64,000 bases of DNA, from contig JAENWT010000013.1 of assembly GCA_016650125.1 (NCBI GenBank), forward strand, positions 1-64,000, given 5' to 3'. This DNA comes from Thermoleophilia bacterium (lineage in GTDB: Bacteria; Actinomycetota; Thermoleophilia; Solirubrobacterales; 70-9). This document shows, piece after piece, positions 9,078 to 18,554 of this stretch (the first letter of the stretch is position 1; the number at the start of each line of letters is the position of its first letter). Under the pieces are notes generated by a model, which was given only the letters and a program-made list of their open reading frames with translations, ran no database searches and was not told the DNA's origin. The translations under genes were made by a program, and so were the position numbers.

Positions 9078-10448
9078 ATGAGCAGCTACGCAGTCGTAAA
9101 CCCGGCAACCGGTGAAAAGGTCAAGGAGTATCCGGAGATTTCCGACGGAGAGCTCAAGGACACCATCGGCAAGGTCGATGACGCGTATTGGGGCTGGTCG
9201 CAGAACTCCACGCTCGCCGAACGGGCCGCGCTGGTCAAGCGCGTCGGCGAACTCCACATCGAACGGCGCGACGCTCTCGCCGAGATCATCATCCGCGAGA
9301 TGGGCAAGCCGGTCGAGCAGGCTCTCGGCGAAATCGACTTCTGCGGCGACATCTACAGCTACTACGCCGACAACGCCGAAGAATTCCTGAAGGACGAGCC
9401 GATCGACCTGCTCGCGGGCGAAGGCACGGCGATCGTCCGCCGTACCTCGATCGGTCCGCTGGTCGGCATCATGCCCTGGAACTTTCCGTATTACCAGGTG
9501 GCCCGTTTCGCCGGCCCGAATCTCACGCTCGGTAACACGATCCTGCTCAAGCCGGCTCCCCAGTGCCCGGAGTCGGCCGAAGCCCTCCAGCAGATGTATC
9601 ACGACGCCGGATTCCCGGACGGCGCTTTCGTCACCATCCTGGCCACGAATGACCAGATCGCGGATGTCATCGCAGATCCGCGGATACGTGGCGTTTCCCT
9701 GACCGGATCGGAGCGGGCCGGCGCGGCCGTGGCCGAGGTCGCCGGGCGCAACCTGAAGAAGGTCGTGCTCGAGCTCGGCGGATCGGACCCGTTCATCCTG
9801 CTCGGGACCGACGACCTGGACGAAGCCATCGCCGCGGCTTCGGACGCCCGCCTCGACAACACCGGACAGTCATGCAATGCCGCCAAGCGTTTCATCGTCG
9901 CCGACGAACTCTACGACGACTTTCTGGCAGGTCTGACCGCGAAGATGGTCGAGGCCGAGACCGGCGACCCGACCTCCGGGGACACGGCGATGGGACCGCT
10001 TTCCTCCGAAGCCGCAGCCGACCGACTCAAGGATCAGCTCGATCGCGCCGTCGCAAGTGGAGCCCGCATAGTTGCCGGCGGAGAGCGGAACGGCAACTTC
10101 ATCGAGAGCACGGTTCTGGCCGACATCTCCAAGGACAACGATGCCTACCACGAAGAGTTCTTCGGGCCGGTGGCTTCGGTCTACAAAGTCAGCTCGGAAG
10201 AAGAAGCGATCGAACTCGCCAACGACACCCCGTTCGGCCTCGGCTCGTACGTCTTCTCGACCGACCCCGAGCAGGCTGCGCGCGTCGCGGACAGCATCGA
10301 CGCGGGAATGGTCTACGTCAACGGAACCCTGCTCGATGGCGCGGAGCTCCCGTTCGGAGGTGTCAAACGTTCCGGCTTCGGACGTGAGCTCGGCAGGTAC
10401 GGCATCGACGAATTCGTGAACAAAAAGCTGATCCGCGTCCTGAAGTAG
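9078..10448 (+). CDS. Aldehyde dehydrogenase, succinate-semialdehyde type (GabD-like)
   Basis: NAD(P)-dependent oxidation of an aldehyde to its acid. Residues 132-135 (MPWN) and 156-161 build the cofactor site, the general base Glu232 lies in LELGGSDPF, and the nucleophile Cys266 is in NTGQSCNAAKR. The short 456-residue length and the GQSCNAAKR and GVKRSGFGRELG blocks match the succinate-semialdehyde dehydrogenase branch used in gamma-aminobutyrate and related catabolism. A GGAG ribosome binding site stands just upstream of the ATG. It is a single-gene unit after the bicupin with a 54-base gap, and it converges on a universal stress protein gene. Confidence 0.93.
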   Translation: MSSYAVVNPATGEKVKEYPEISDGELKDTIGKVDDAYWGWSQNSTLAERAALVKRVGELHIERRDALAEIIIREMGKPVEQALGEIDFCGDIYSYYADNAEEFLKDEPIDLLAGEGTAIVRRTSIGPLVGIMPWNFPYYQVARFAGPNLTLGNTILLKPAPQCPESAEALQQMYHDAGFPDGAFVTILATNDQIADVIADPRIRGVSLTGSERAGAAVAEVAGRNLKKVVLELGGSDPFILLGTDDLDEAIAAASDARLDNTGQSCNAAKRFIVADELYDDFLAGLTAKMVEAETGDPTSGDTAMGPLSSEAAADRLKDQLDRAVASGARIVAGGERNGNFIESTVLADISKDNDAYHEEFFGPVASVYKVSSEEEAIELANDTPFGLGSYVFSTDPEQAARVADSIDAGMVYVNGTLLDGAELPFGGVKRSGFGRELGRYGIDEFVNKKLIRVLK

Positions 10449-10461
10449 GGCGAATTCGCCC
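10448..10461. terminator. Short perfect palindrome between convergent genes
   Basis: GGGCGAATTCGCCC begins in the stop codon of the aldehyde dehydrogenase and ends before the stress-protein stop. As RNA it could form a small hairpin on either strand. It lacks a T-run, so a terminator role is uncertain. Confidence 0.3.
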
Positions 10462-10465
10462 GGGG

Positions 10466-11314
10466 CTATTCGCCAGGCCTCGGGACAACTGCGACCGGAC
10501 AGCCAGAAGAACGCATCACCCTGACGGCGGTTCCGCCGAGCAGGACCCGCCGGACCGGTCCGTAGCCCCTGGATCCCAGCACCAGGAGATCAAGCTCGAT
10601 CGACATCCTTACGAGTTCGTCGGCGGGGTTGCCGGTCTTGACCAGAGCCTCGACGTCGTCCAACTGGGTGCGGGCGGTGGCTTCGTCGAGCAGCTTCTGC
10701 ATGTCGCTCTCCAGCACCTGCTGGTATCCCCTATCCGTGTGCGCAATTCTGCCCGGCGTTCTCACGGCCGGAATCACCCCGGCCAACTGCACCGAAGCCT
10801 TGAGTGTCCGGGCAAGCGACGATCCGTAGGCCAGCGCGGCATCCGATTCGGGCGTCGCATCGAAAGCGATTCCGATCTTTCGGATCGCCGGTGGTTCATC
10901 CGGATGCCAGCCACGGGGCGTGACGATGACCACACAAGGTGCACCGGCAGCGAGCCTCGCGCCGGCGTCGCCCATGAAGACCCGCCCGATCGGTCCCCGG
11001 TGGCTCGAGCCGATGACCATGGCATCCGCGCCCACTTGCTCAGCGACCCCGGTCAGCCCGGCCGGCACAGAAGCCTCGATTGCCCGATGGAACTCGAACC
11101 CCCCGTTTAGCTCGCCATCTGCTACCTCGAGCATCTGCTCGAAATAGTTCTCGCGGGCGGCCTTCATTTCTTCGACCCCCTCGTAGAAAATCGAGTCCGA
11201 GTACACGCTTACGACGTGAAGTTGTACGCCCTCGGCCTGGCTCAGCAACCGAGCGAACTGAAGGGCGCTGATCGATTCCTGGGTGCTCTCGACTCCGACA
11301 ACAAGGTGGTCCAT
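10466..11314 (-). CDS. Universal stress protein, two tandem UspA domains
   Basis: A 282-residue cytoplasmic protein made of two UspA folds. Domain one (about 1-135) ends with the nucleotide-binding loop GSSHRGPIGRVFMGD, and domain two (about 146-282) with GSRGYGPVRRVLLGG followed by CPVAVVP; both match the G-2x-G-9x-G(S/T) pattern of ATP-binding members. Such tandem proteins accumulate in stress and stationary phase in actinobacteria. It starts 32 bases from the divergent ZIP transporter gene, so the two may share a control region. Confidence 0.92.
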   Translation of the reverse strand: MDHLVVGVESTQESISALQFARLLSQAEGVQLHVVSVYSDSIFYEGVEEMKAARENYFEQMLEVADGELNGGFEFHRAIEASVPAGLTGVAEQVGADAMVIGSSHRGPIGRVFMGDAGARLAAGAPCVVIVTPRGWHPDEPPAIRKIGIAFDATPESDAALAYGSSLARTLKASVQLAGVIPAVRTPGRIAHTDRGYQQVLESDMQKLLDEATARTQLDDVEALVKTGNPADELVRMSIELDLLVLGSRGYGPVRRVLLGGTAVRVMRSSGCPVAVVPRPGE

Positions 11315-11346
11315 GTGTTCAGGCTACTGCGCAATACCATGCCCTG

Positions 11347-12099
11347 GTGCTGATCGGAATAGAACTTGGTCCGATGGTCGAATTGGTATTAGCCGCTACA
11401 GCGACGATGCTCGCAACCGGCATCGGGGCAATTCCGGTGATTCTCATGGGGGCCCGGGCCGCAACCCTTCGGCCACTGCTCCTCGGCATTGCTGCTGGTG
11501 TGATGATCGTGGCTTCGCTGCTCGGACTGATCAGACCGGCGCTGGAGCGAGGTTCGACGATTCAGGTGGTCGCTGGCCTGGTCCTCGGCGCGGTTTTCCT
11601 CTTTGCCTCGCGCATTCTCATCGCGAAGTCTGGTCGCCGGCCTCGCCTTATGGCCACCGGCAATACTTCATTGCTGGTCTTCCTCGTGTTATTCGTCCAC
11701 AGCCTGCCGGAAGGTTTCGCCGTCGGAACCGCCTACGCAGAGGATCCCGCGACGATCGGACTCTTCATTGTCCTCGCCATCTCGATCCAGAACATCCCGG
11801 AAGGTACGGCAGTGGCGATCCCCCTGGCCGCAGAGGGCGCCAGCCCCCGGCGGCAGGTGTCCGCCGCCATCCTGAGCAGCGCCCCGCAACCTCTTGGTGC
11901 GGTGATCGCGTACTTCCTCGTGGAAACAGTGACCGGACTGCTTCCGCTCTCGTTCGGATTCGCCGCCGGAGCAATGCTCACGCTGGCAATAGTCGAACTG
12001 ATCCCCCAGGCGATACATGGCCGCGCAAGGCTGGCGGTGACCGGCCTCGCGACGGGTGTGGCCGTGATGGTTTTCCTGGACTCCCTGCTACAGCTTTGA
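11347..12099 (+). CDS. ZIP family divalent metal transporter
   Basis: An integral membrane protein of 250 residues with about eight hydrophobic helices. The two metal-site helices carry the ZIP signatures HSLPEG (residues 118-123) and QNIPEG (148-153), and a later helix has VELIPQAIHG. ZIP proteins take up Zn(II), Fe(II) or Mn(II) down the gradient. The loop between helices three and four is short and lacks the histidine-rich stretch of many ZIPs. The frame opens at a GTG (11347); an ATG at 11374 is an alternative start. It is divergent from the universal stress protein and ends 22 bases before the converging aldehyde dehydrogenase stop. Confidence 0.9.
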   Translation: MLIGIELGPMVELVLAATATMLATGIGAIPVILMGARAATLRPLLLGIAAGVMIVASLLGLIRPALERGSTIQVVAGLVLGAVFLFASRILIAKSGRRPRLMATGNTSLLVFLVLFVHSLPEGFAVGTAYAEDPATIGLFIVLAISIQNIPEGTAVAIPLAAEGASPRRQVSAAILSSAPQPLGAVIAYFLVETVTGLLPLSFGFAAGAMLTLAIVELIPQAIHGRARLAVTGLATGVAVMVFLDSLLQL

Positions 12100-12121
12100 G
12101 GTCGGGTGGACCTTCAGTCGG

Positions 12122-13555
12122 CTAGAGCTGCATCGACTTCAGCGTCAGGTAGTCCTCGATCCCGTAGGGACCGAGCTCTCTGCCGTGTCCGGACATCTTG
12201 CGGCCGCCGAACGGTGCCAGCGGGTTGAATACGCCGCCGTTGATCTCGACCTGACCGGTGTCCATGCGGCGGGCAAAACGCTTCGCCCGCTCCTCGTCGG
12301 CTGACCAGACCCCTCCGGCGAGTCCGTACCGGGTGGCATTGGCGAGGTTGACCGCGTCCTCTTCGTCTTCGTAAGCCATGATCACCAGGACCGGGCCGAA
12401 GACCTCCTCCTGGGCGATGGTCATTCCGGGGGTGACGTCGCTGAAGACCGTGGGCTCGACGAAGTAGCCGTGGTCGAGGCCATCCGGAGCGTCGGCGCCA
12501 CCACAGACAAGCCTCGCGCCTTCTTCGATCCCGGCGTTGATCAATGCACGAACGCGCTCGCGCTGGATGTCAGAGACCAACGGGCCGAGCGTCGTCTCCG
12601 GATCCGCCGGATCGCCGATCTTGACCTCGGCGATCGCCGCCAGGACGATCGCTTCGACCGTCGGCAGCGCCTCGCGCGGTACCAGCATGCGGGTCAGGGC
12701 CGAGCAAGTCTGTCCGGAGTTGATGAAGCATTTCTGGATACCGTCGACCACGGCGGTCTCGAGGTCGGCGTCGTCGAGGATCACGTTGGCCGACTTGCCG
12801 CCGAGCTCCAGGGTCACGGGCTTGACCGAAGCGGCGGCCAGCTCGCTGACCCGGCGGCCGGCGGCGGTCGAACCGGTGAAGGACACGACGTCGATGCCGG
12901 CGTGGGTGACGATCGCCTCGCCGACCACGGGGCCGGTGCCGGTAACCAGGTTGAAGACGCCCGGCGGCACCCCGATCTCTTCCATGATCTCGGCCAGGAT
13001 GAAGGCGCTGAGCGGTGCGACTTCGCTCGGCTTGACCACGATGGTGCAGCCGGCGGTCATCGCCGGAGCGGCTTTGGCTGCGATCTGGTGGAGCGGGAAG
13101 TTCCAGGGCGTGATCGCCCCGACCGTGCCGACCGGCTCGCGCACGATCAGCGAGTTGCCGAGGGTCTGTTCCCACGGCAGGTGCTCGACCAGGTGCTCCA
13201 TCGACATGAAGGTGATCGCCGGCAGGCCGGCCTGGATCATCAGCGACTGCTGGAGCGGGCTGCCCAGCTCCTGCGAGATCAGCCCGGCGATCTCTTCGGC
13301 CCGGTCCTGGAGCCGGGTCCCGATGCCGGTGCAGATCGCAGCCCGGTCGTTCGGCGTCAGCTCCCGCCACGGTCCGGCAGCGGCCTTGGCCGCGCCGACC
13401 GCCGCGTCGACGTCAGCCGCGGTTCCGGCGGGCACGGATCCCATGACCTCTTCGGTGGTGGCGTTGATCACCTCGATCGTCTCGTCCGATGATGGATCGG
13501 TCCAGGCGCCGCCGATGTAGTGCTGTGAAGTCTTCTCGATCGTGGCGGGGTTCAT
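12122..13555 (-). CDS. Aldehyde dehydrogenase, NAD-dependent, broad type
   Basis: A 477-residue member of the main aldehyde dehydrogenase superfamily. The base Glu250 is in TLELGGKSAN and the nucleophile Cys284 is in NSGQTCSALTR; the cofactor-site block ITPWNFP is at about 148-154 and the C-terminal FGGRKMSGHGRELG motif is intact. Its ATG overlaps the stop of the upstream GMC oxidoreductase by four bases, so the two are translated together. The pairing suggests consecutive oxidation of an alcohol (GMC enzyme) to an aldehyde and then to an acid (this enzyme). Given the wax-ester synthase in the window, long-chain alcohols are an attractive but unproved substrate. Confidence 0.94.
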   Translation of the reverse strand: MNPATIEKTSQHYIGGAWTDPSSDETIEVINATTEEVMGSVPAGTAADVDAAVGAAKAAAGPWRELTPNDRAAICTGIGTRLQDRAEEIAGLISQELGSPLQQSLMIQAGLPAITFMSMEHLVEHLPWEQTLGNSLIVREPVGTVGAITPWNFPLHQIAAKAAPAMTAGCTIVVKPSEVAPLSAFILAEIMEEIGVPPGVFNLVTGTGPVVGEAIVTHAGIDVVSFTGSTAAGRRVSELAAASVKPVTLELGGKSANVILDDADLETAVVDGIQKCFINSGQTCSALTRMLVPREALPTVEAIVLAAIAEVKIGDPADPETTLGPLVSDIQRERVRALINAGIEEGARLVCGGADAPDGLDHGYFVEPTVFSDVTPGMTIAQEEVFGPVLVIMAYEDEEDAVNLANATRYGLAGGVWSADEERAKRFARRMDTGQVEINGGVFNPLAPFGGRKMSGHGRELGPYGIEDYLTLKSMQL

Positions 13556-15507
13556 GCGACGGTCTCCCGGTCGGTGGTGGTTAACGCCTGCCCCGATGCC
13601 GCGACGATCTGTTCCGCCGTGCGGGACGCAAGCGACATGATCGTGATCATCGGGTTGGTGCCCGAGGAAGTCGGGAAGGCGGAGCCGTCCCCGATCCAGA
13701 CTCCGGGGGTGTCATGAAGTTCGCCGCGCGGATCGGCAACGCTGGTCTGTGGATCCTCTCCCATGCGGCAGGTACCCATCTGGTGGGCCGAGAACATGCG
13801 GGCTCCACCAGCCCGGAGCGGAATTCGCGAGCTTCGGGCGACGAAGGCCTCGACGTCATCCCCGATCCGCCAGGCAGGCAGGCCTTCGGCGAGGATCTGG
13901 AGGGCACGGGCACCACCCGCGATGTGCACCCGGATCTGGGCTTCGAGCGCGCGCCGCGTCGTGGCGATGTCGCGGGGGTCGGTCATCGAGTAGAGCGGCT
14001 GGGCCTGTCCCTTCGCGTCGAGCACCACCTGGCCGCGGCCGTGGTCGCGGATCAGGCCGATGGTCGGAGCCGCGTTCTTGAAATCAGTCAGCGCTTGCTT
14101 GTGCTCTTCGGCGGTGGTGAAGGGAATCGCCGAGGCCGAAAGGCCGGTGGTGTATTGGACGCCCTCGAGCAGGAAGCCGTAGCCGTCGCCATCGAGGCCG
14201 GTTGCGAATTCGTCGACGATGCCGGCCTGAGGTGGACCCCACCAGGCGCGCTGGTCGGTGCCATAGTCGGCAAATACGCTGGTGCAGGGATGGAGCCGCA
14301 GGTACTGACCCGCCGCCGGGCCACCTAGGCCTGAGCGCAGCAGCAAGGCTGGTGATTCCAGGGAACCGGCAGCAACCACGACGCGCGGCGCGCGCACCGT
14401 GATCTCCGCGTCACTGATGTGAGCGACCACGCCGGCAGCCCGTCCGTCCTCGACGACGATGCGATCGGCGAAGCAGCCGACGACAACGTCCGCTCCATCG
14501 TCGACGGCGTCTTGCAGGTAGGTCTTCAACGTGGACTGTTTGGCCCCGGACTGATCGCCCCAGCCCATGAAGCCGGCCATCTGGGGGTCGTGGAGGTCCT
14601 TGTCCCAGTTCCGGTCCACCGTCTCCCAGGACCAGCCGAGCGATTCGGCGCCGCGCCGCCAGGATTCGTGGGCGGGGTTCAGGTCGGAACAGTCACCATT
14701 GGCCGAGATGCGCTGCCAGACCGAATCGAGGTGATCGTCGAAAGATGGGGTCGCGACGTCCGTCAGTCCGTGTGCAGCCCATTCCTCGCGGACCCACGGC
14801 TTGGTGCGCAGACAGTTCGTCCAGTTGATGACTGTGCCGCCGCCCAGGCAGGAACCGGCCTGGAGGCTCACGTTGAAATCGGCGGTCGGGGTCGGTCCGC
14901 CGCGCCAGTAGAAACGTGAATAGCCGCCCAGCTCGGTCTGGTCGAAGTCGGCCTCGTTGAAGTAGCCACCGGCTTCGAGCACGATCACCTTGAGTCCGGC
15001 CGCAGCCAGCCGGGCCGCGATGACCCCGCCTCCCGCTCCGGATCCGACGATCACCGCGTCGGCCTCGAGCACGTCGCCGTCGGCGGGCGTCAGCGGGGTG
15101 ATCGGCTTTTCCACCTGCGGCGGCGCAGAGACCGGTCCGGGAAAACCGAACTCGGGCCAGGCCGGGTTCGGCGGCAGGTTGTAAGCGAAGAACAGGGTCA
15201 ATCCGGTCAGGGCGCCGATTCCGAAGGCGGCGTCACGGGAAGCCAGCGACATGGTCGTGAACGTCTGCTCGCGGGAGGCCTGGGAGAGTTTCGAGAAACC
15301 CTGGAACTCGAGCACGTCGAGCAGTTCGGCCAGGCCCGTCTGCGACTCCGGGTCCATTTCCTCGATTGCCTGCACGACGGCCTTGTCGGCACCAATATCG
15401 GTTGCACTTCGCGCCCACACCCCGTGTTCGTCGTCCTCCCGGTCGATCGACGGCACCACCGTGTCACAGACGGCAGTCAGGGTGGCGAGCTGGTTCTCGG
15501 TCAGCAC
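13552..15507 (-). CDS. GMC-family FAD oxidoreductase, long-chain alcohol oxidase-like
   Basis: A flavoprotein of 651 residues. After an N-terminal helical region of about 120 residues resembling the small subunit 3 of gluconate dehydrogenase and the front part of plant/yeast fatty alcohol oxidases, the FAD-binding GSGAGGG motif appears at 155-161 with the acidic end LEAG at 177-180. The GMC signature region SCLGGGTVINW follows, and the C-terminal half contains the active-site block HQMGTCRMG and the SGTNPMITIMSLA ending. This architecture fits the FAO1-like long-chain alcohol oxidase/dehydrogenase branch. A hydrophobic stretch (GIGALTGLTLFFAY, about 96-109) may bind the membrane. It is the first gene of a two-gene operon with the aldehyde dehydrogenase. 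Confidence 0.9.
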   Translation of the reverse strand: MLTENQLATLTAVCDTVVPSIDREDDEHGVWARSATDIGADKAVVQAIEEMDPESQTGLAELLDVLEFQGFSKLSQASREQTFTTMSLASRDAAFGIGALTGLTLFFAYNLPPNPAWPEFGFPGPVSAPPQVEKPITPLTPADGDVLEADAVIVGSGAGGGVIAARLAAAGLKVIVLEAGGYFNEADFDQTELGGYSRFYWRGGPTPTADFNVSLQAGSCLGGGTVINWTNCLRTKPWVREEWAAHGLTDVATPSFDDHLDSVWQRISANGDCSDLNPAHESWRRGAESLGWSWETVDRNWDKDLHDPQMAGFMGWGDQSGAKQSTLKTYLQDAVDDGADVVVGCFADRIVVEDGRAAGVVAHISDAEITVRAPRVVVAAGSLESPALLLRSGLGGPAAGQYLRLHPCTSVFADYGTDQRAWWGPPQAGIVDEFATGLDGDGYGFLLEGVQYTTGLSASAIPFTTAEEHKQALTDFKNAAPTIGLIRDHGRGQVVLDAKGQAQPLYSMTDPRDIATTRRALEAQIRVHIAGGARALQILAEGLPAWRIGDDVEAFVARSSRIPLRAGGARMFSAHQMGTCRMGEDPQTSVADPRGELHDTPGVWIGDGSAFPTSSGTNPMITIMSLASRTAEQIVAASGQALTTTDRETVA

Positions 15508-15592
15508 AGAGAGACTCCTTCGTAGGCAGCTTGGCTGGCTCCGAGTCTAGCCCGTCGTGACGGGAAGTCGCCTTCGCACCATAAGGTGCCGC

Positions 15593-17536
15593 GTGGCCGA
15601 GATTCAGGATCCGTCCGACTCACCATCCCGGCTGGAACGCCTGCTTCCGGCTGGCGTGGCAGCACTCGCGCTTGGTGCGCTTGGAGTCGTCTTCGGTGAC
15701 ATCGGCACCAGCCCCCTTTACGCGATGCACACCGTGTTCTCGGCCGGCAACGATGAGATCGAACCGACGAAGGCGACGGTCTACGGCGTCATCTCGATGG
15801 TCTTCTGGTCGATCACCGTCGTCGTTTCGGTCAAATACATCACCCTCGTGATGCGCGCTGACAACGATGGTGAAGGCGGCATCATGGCGCTCATCGCCCT
15901 GATCCAGCGCCTGGGAAGCCAGTCGGGGGTTGCCGCCCGCGCCGGGCTGGTCGCCCTCGGCGTGTTCGGCGCGTCGCTTTTCTTCGGCGACGCGATGATC
16001 ACCCCGGCAATCTCCGTGCTTTCGGCGGTCGAGGGCCTGACCGTCATCAGCCCGAGTCTCGAGGACCTGGTCATCCCGATTTCACTGACCCTGCTGATCC
16101 TGCTGTTCGCGATTCAGCGTTTCGGGACCGCCACCGTAGGCAAACTCTTCGGACCGGTTTGCGGGCTCTGGTTCGCCGCCCTGGCCGCCGGTGGACTTGC
16201 GCAAATCGTCAAGCATCCCGAGATCTTCGCGACCCTGTCACCGACTTACGCGATCGCTTTCGCGACCCAGCACTTTGGCCTGTTCTTCCTGGCGCTGTCC
16301 GGTGTCGTGCTGGTCATCACCGGAGTTGAAGCTCTCTACGCGGACATGGGACATTTCAGCCGCCGGGCCATCCGCCTGTCGTGGTTCCTGGTCGTGTTCC
16401 CCGCGCTGACCCTCAACTACATGGGCCAGGGTGCACTCATCCTGCACTCGCCGACAACCGCGACCGAGAATCCGTTCTTCCTGCTGTACCCCGACTGGGC
16501 GCTGATCCCCATGGTGATCCTGGCGACCGCGGCCACCGTCATCGCCAGTCAAGCCGTTATCTCGGGAGCGTTTTCGGTTTCGCGTCAGGCGGTGCAGCTC
16601 GGCTTCCTGCCGCGCCTGACGATCCGCCATACCTCCGAGGCCGAGGTCGGTCAGGTCTACGTGCCGGCCATCAACTGGGGTGTGCTCGCCGCCGTGGTCG
16701 CCCTGGTGATCGGTTTCCAGACTTCGGCGAACCTGGCCGCCGCCTACGGCATCGCGGTCACCGGCACGCTGGCGATCGACACGATCCTGTTTTTTACGGT
16801 CGTGCGAACCCGCTTCCGCACACCGGTCTGGATGGTGGCATTGGGCGGCGCGATCTTCCTGACAATCGACCTCGTGTTTTTCTCGGCGAATCTCTCGAAG
16901 ATTCTCCACGGCGGCTGGTTCCCGCTGCTGATCGGGATCGGGCTCTTCCTCGTATTCATGACCTGGTACAAGGGGCGAACCCTGGTCGACGCCGCGCGGA
17001 CCGCGGAAGGCGGGCCGCTCCGCCTCTTCGTCGAGGAAATACGGCGAATGGACCCTCCCGTAAACCGGGTTGCCGGCACCGCCATCTTCCTCAGTGGCAG
17101 CCCGGAAACCACTCCCTTGTCTTTGCGGGCGAACGTCGAGCACAACCACGTGCTCCACGAAAGCGTGGTCATCGCGTCGATCGACGTCTCCACCGTGCCC
17201 CACGTGAGCGAAACGGAGCGGGTAAAGATCGACGATCTCGGATACATCGACGACGGGATCGCCCACGTCACCATCCGGTACGGCTTTCAGGACGACATCG
17301 ACGTACCCCGGTCGCTTGGTCTCGCCGCTGATCGCGGCCTGGAGGTAGAGCTCGATCTGGAAGCCGCGAGCTATTTCCTCAGCCGGGTCGTACTCAGGCG
17401 TGGTCCCGACCGGCAGATGGCCAGGTGGCGCAAGGTGCTGTTCCTGGCCCTTGCCCGGCAGTCCGCCAACCCCGTCGAATACTTCAACCTGCCGATCGAC
17501 CGCACCGTGGTGCTCGGTGGGCACATAACCATCTGA
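15593..17536 (+). CDS. kup: Potassium uptake protein, Kup/KUP family
   Basis: A proton-coupled K+ transporter of the inner membrane. The family's opening signature LALGALGVVFGDIGTSPLYA is followed by about twelve hydrophobic helices up to residue 465 or so and a soluble C-terminal domain of about 175 residues ending VVLGGHITI. The residues of the first K+-site helix (GDIGTSPLY) are unchanged. I place the start at the GTG at 15593, which has an AAGGTG upstream and gives 647 residues; a longer form from the GTG at 15557 is possible. It is transcribed away from the GMC oxidase, with the start regions about 85 bases apart. No c-di-AMP riboswitch of the kind that controls some kup genes is visible here. 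Confidence 0.94.
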   Translation: MAEIQDPSDSPSRLERLLPAGVAALALGALGVVFGDIGTSPLYAMHTVFSAGNDEIEPTKATVYGVISMVFWSITVVVSVKYITLVMRADNDGEGGIMALIALIQRLGSQSGVAARAGLVALGVFGASLFFGDAMITPAISVLSAVEGLTVISPSLEDLVIPISLTLLILLFAIQRFGTATVGKLFGPVCGLWFAALAAGGLAQIVKHPEIFATLSPTYAIAFATQHFGLFFLALSGVVLVITGVEALYADMGHFSRRAIRLSWFLVVFPALTLNYMGQGALILHSPTTATENPFFLLYPDWALIPMVILATAATVIASQAVISGAFSVSRQAVQLGFLPRLTIRHTSEAEVGQVYVPAINWGVLAAVVALVIGFQTSANLAAAYGIAVTGTLAIDTILFFTVVRTRFRTPVWMVALGGAIFLTIDLVFFSANLSKILHGGWFPLLIGIGLFLVFMTWYKGRTLVDAARTAEGGPLRLFVEEIRRMDPPVNRVAGTAIFLSGSPETTPLSLRANVEHNHVLHESVVIASIDVSTVPHVSETERVKIDDLGYIDDGIAHVTIRYGFQDDIDVPRSLGLAADRGLEVELDLEAASYFLSRVVLRRGPDRQMARWRKVLFLALARQSANPVEYFNLPIDRTVVLGGHITI

Positions 17537-17563
17537 GCGGGTCGCCGTTCGCTGCTTCGAGCC

Positions 17564-17581
17564 CGAGGTAACGACACCTCG
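17564..17581. terminator. Short hairpin between convergent kup and stress-protein genes
   Basis: Arms CGAGGT (17564-17569) and ACCTCG (17576-17581) are perfect with a six-base loop. There is no T-run, so it is a weak terminator candidate for either strand. Confidence 0.3.
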
Positions 17582-17599
17582 ACCCAGGTGGAGGCGAGA

Positions 17600-18388
17600 T
17601 CAGCCGAAGGCCATTGTCCGGTCCGGAGTCTTTTCGGGAGTGATCAGGACCGGGCACCGGGAGTGTTCCATCAGGTAGGCGGAGACGCTGCGGTGAAGCG
17701 GCCGGCCGAGACGTCCGTGAGCCTGCGACCCGACCACCATGAGGTCGAATCCTTCGGAGTACTCGCCGAGCTTCTCGGCCGGGTCACCGACCAGGCCTTC
17801 GAGCTCGACCTTGACGTCACCCGGAACCCGGTTGGCCGCCTCCTCGAGGATTCTGGTGGCGTGATTGGCGCGAGCCTGGTTACGCACGGACTTGATCTTG
17901 CGGCGCGAAGTGGGAGCGGACGCGAGAACACTGACGATCCTGAGTCCGACTCCGAGGAAGCGGGCCATGGATGAAGCTTCGTCGATGGCCCTGAACGAGC
18001 CTCCGTGCCCGTCAACCGCCACGCAGATCGCCGAAAGCCCCTTGACTGGTCGAGCCTCGGGCGGTGCCACCGCGATCGGACAGTTGCCTCCCTTGAGAAT
18101 CCGCTTGCCGCCGCAGCCGGCCTGGCTGCGGCCGAAATTCTCGGAAGGCGCGCAACCCACGACCACGGCCATCGGCCGAACCTGGTCGGCCAGCATCCGC
18201 AGCCCGCGGGTCGGCGACTTGTGACCGGTGTTCTTGAAGTACCCCTTTGCCATCTCGGGCACCTGCACGCCGCCGCGATAGGCGATCACCGGCTTGGCGT
18301 CGAAGGCGCGGCAGATGAGGTTGCCCAAGGTGAGCGCCCGCTTGCCGTCGGGACTTCCGTCATACGCGATGATCACCCTCTGCTTCAT
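17600..18388 (-). CDS. Universal stress protein, tandem UspA domains (first one degenerate)
   Basis: A 262-residue protein with two UspA-like halves. It opens with the typical strand VIIAYDGSPDGKRAL. The first half ends in a poorly conserved loop (GCAPSENFGRSQAGCGGKRIL), so it has probably lost nucleotide binding; the second half keeps a good loop, VGSQAHGRLGRPLHRSVSAYLMEHSRCPVLI in family terms GxxxxGRxGRxxxxS. It is the third and fourth UspA fold in the window and lies next to a sensor kinase, from which it is divergent with a 166-base AT-rich gap. A role in stress signalling is inferred from family and context. Confidence 0.85.
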   Translation of the reverse strand: MKQRVIIAYDGSPDGKRALTLGNLICRAFDAKPVIAYRGGVQVPEMAKGYFKNTGHKSPTRGLRMLADQVRPMAVVVGCAPSENFGRSQAGCGGKRILKGGNCPIAVAPPEARPVKGLSAICVAVDGHGGSFRAIDEASSMARFLGVGLRIVSVLASAPTSRRKIKSVRNQARANHATRILEEAANRVPGDVKVELEGLVGDPAEKLGEYSEGFDLMVVGSQAHGRLGRPLHRSVSAYLMEHSRCPVLITPEKTPDRTMAFG

Positions 18389-18486
18389 GTCTGCTCCTAC
18401 TCGACGACTGTCAGCAAAGCTTCATGCACCACCCCTCCTGCTACATCCGTATAGACAGGGTGCTCTTCTACGCAGTATCACCGGAT

Positions 18487-18498
18487 AATTCATGAATT
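18487..18498. promoter_or_regulatory. Palindrome in the AT-rich divergent promoter region
   Basis: The 166-base gap between the divergent stress-protein and histidine kinase genes is the most AT-rich stretch nearby and holds the perfect 12-base palindrome AATTCATGAATT. A TATAAA lies about 14 bases further on. It could be an operator or promoter part for either gene; this is inference only. Confidence 0.3.
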
Positions 18499-18554
18499 GC
18501 AAGTAATCTTATAAAGTAAGCGACCGTCGGGGTAGTGGCCTGTCTGAGGAGGAA

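Noticed and set aside
12470-13520. Two long frames (327-340 codons) antisense to the aldehyde dehydrogenase
   Set aside because: Low-complexity, Arg/Asp/Gly or Ser/Thr-rich translations without family similarity; the dehydrogenase on the other strand explains the region fully.
16238-17524. 428-codon frame antisense to kup
   Set aside because: His/Asp/Arg/Gly-rich shadow of the Kup coding sequence.
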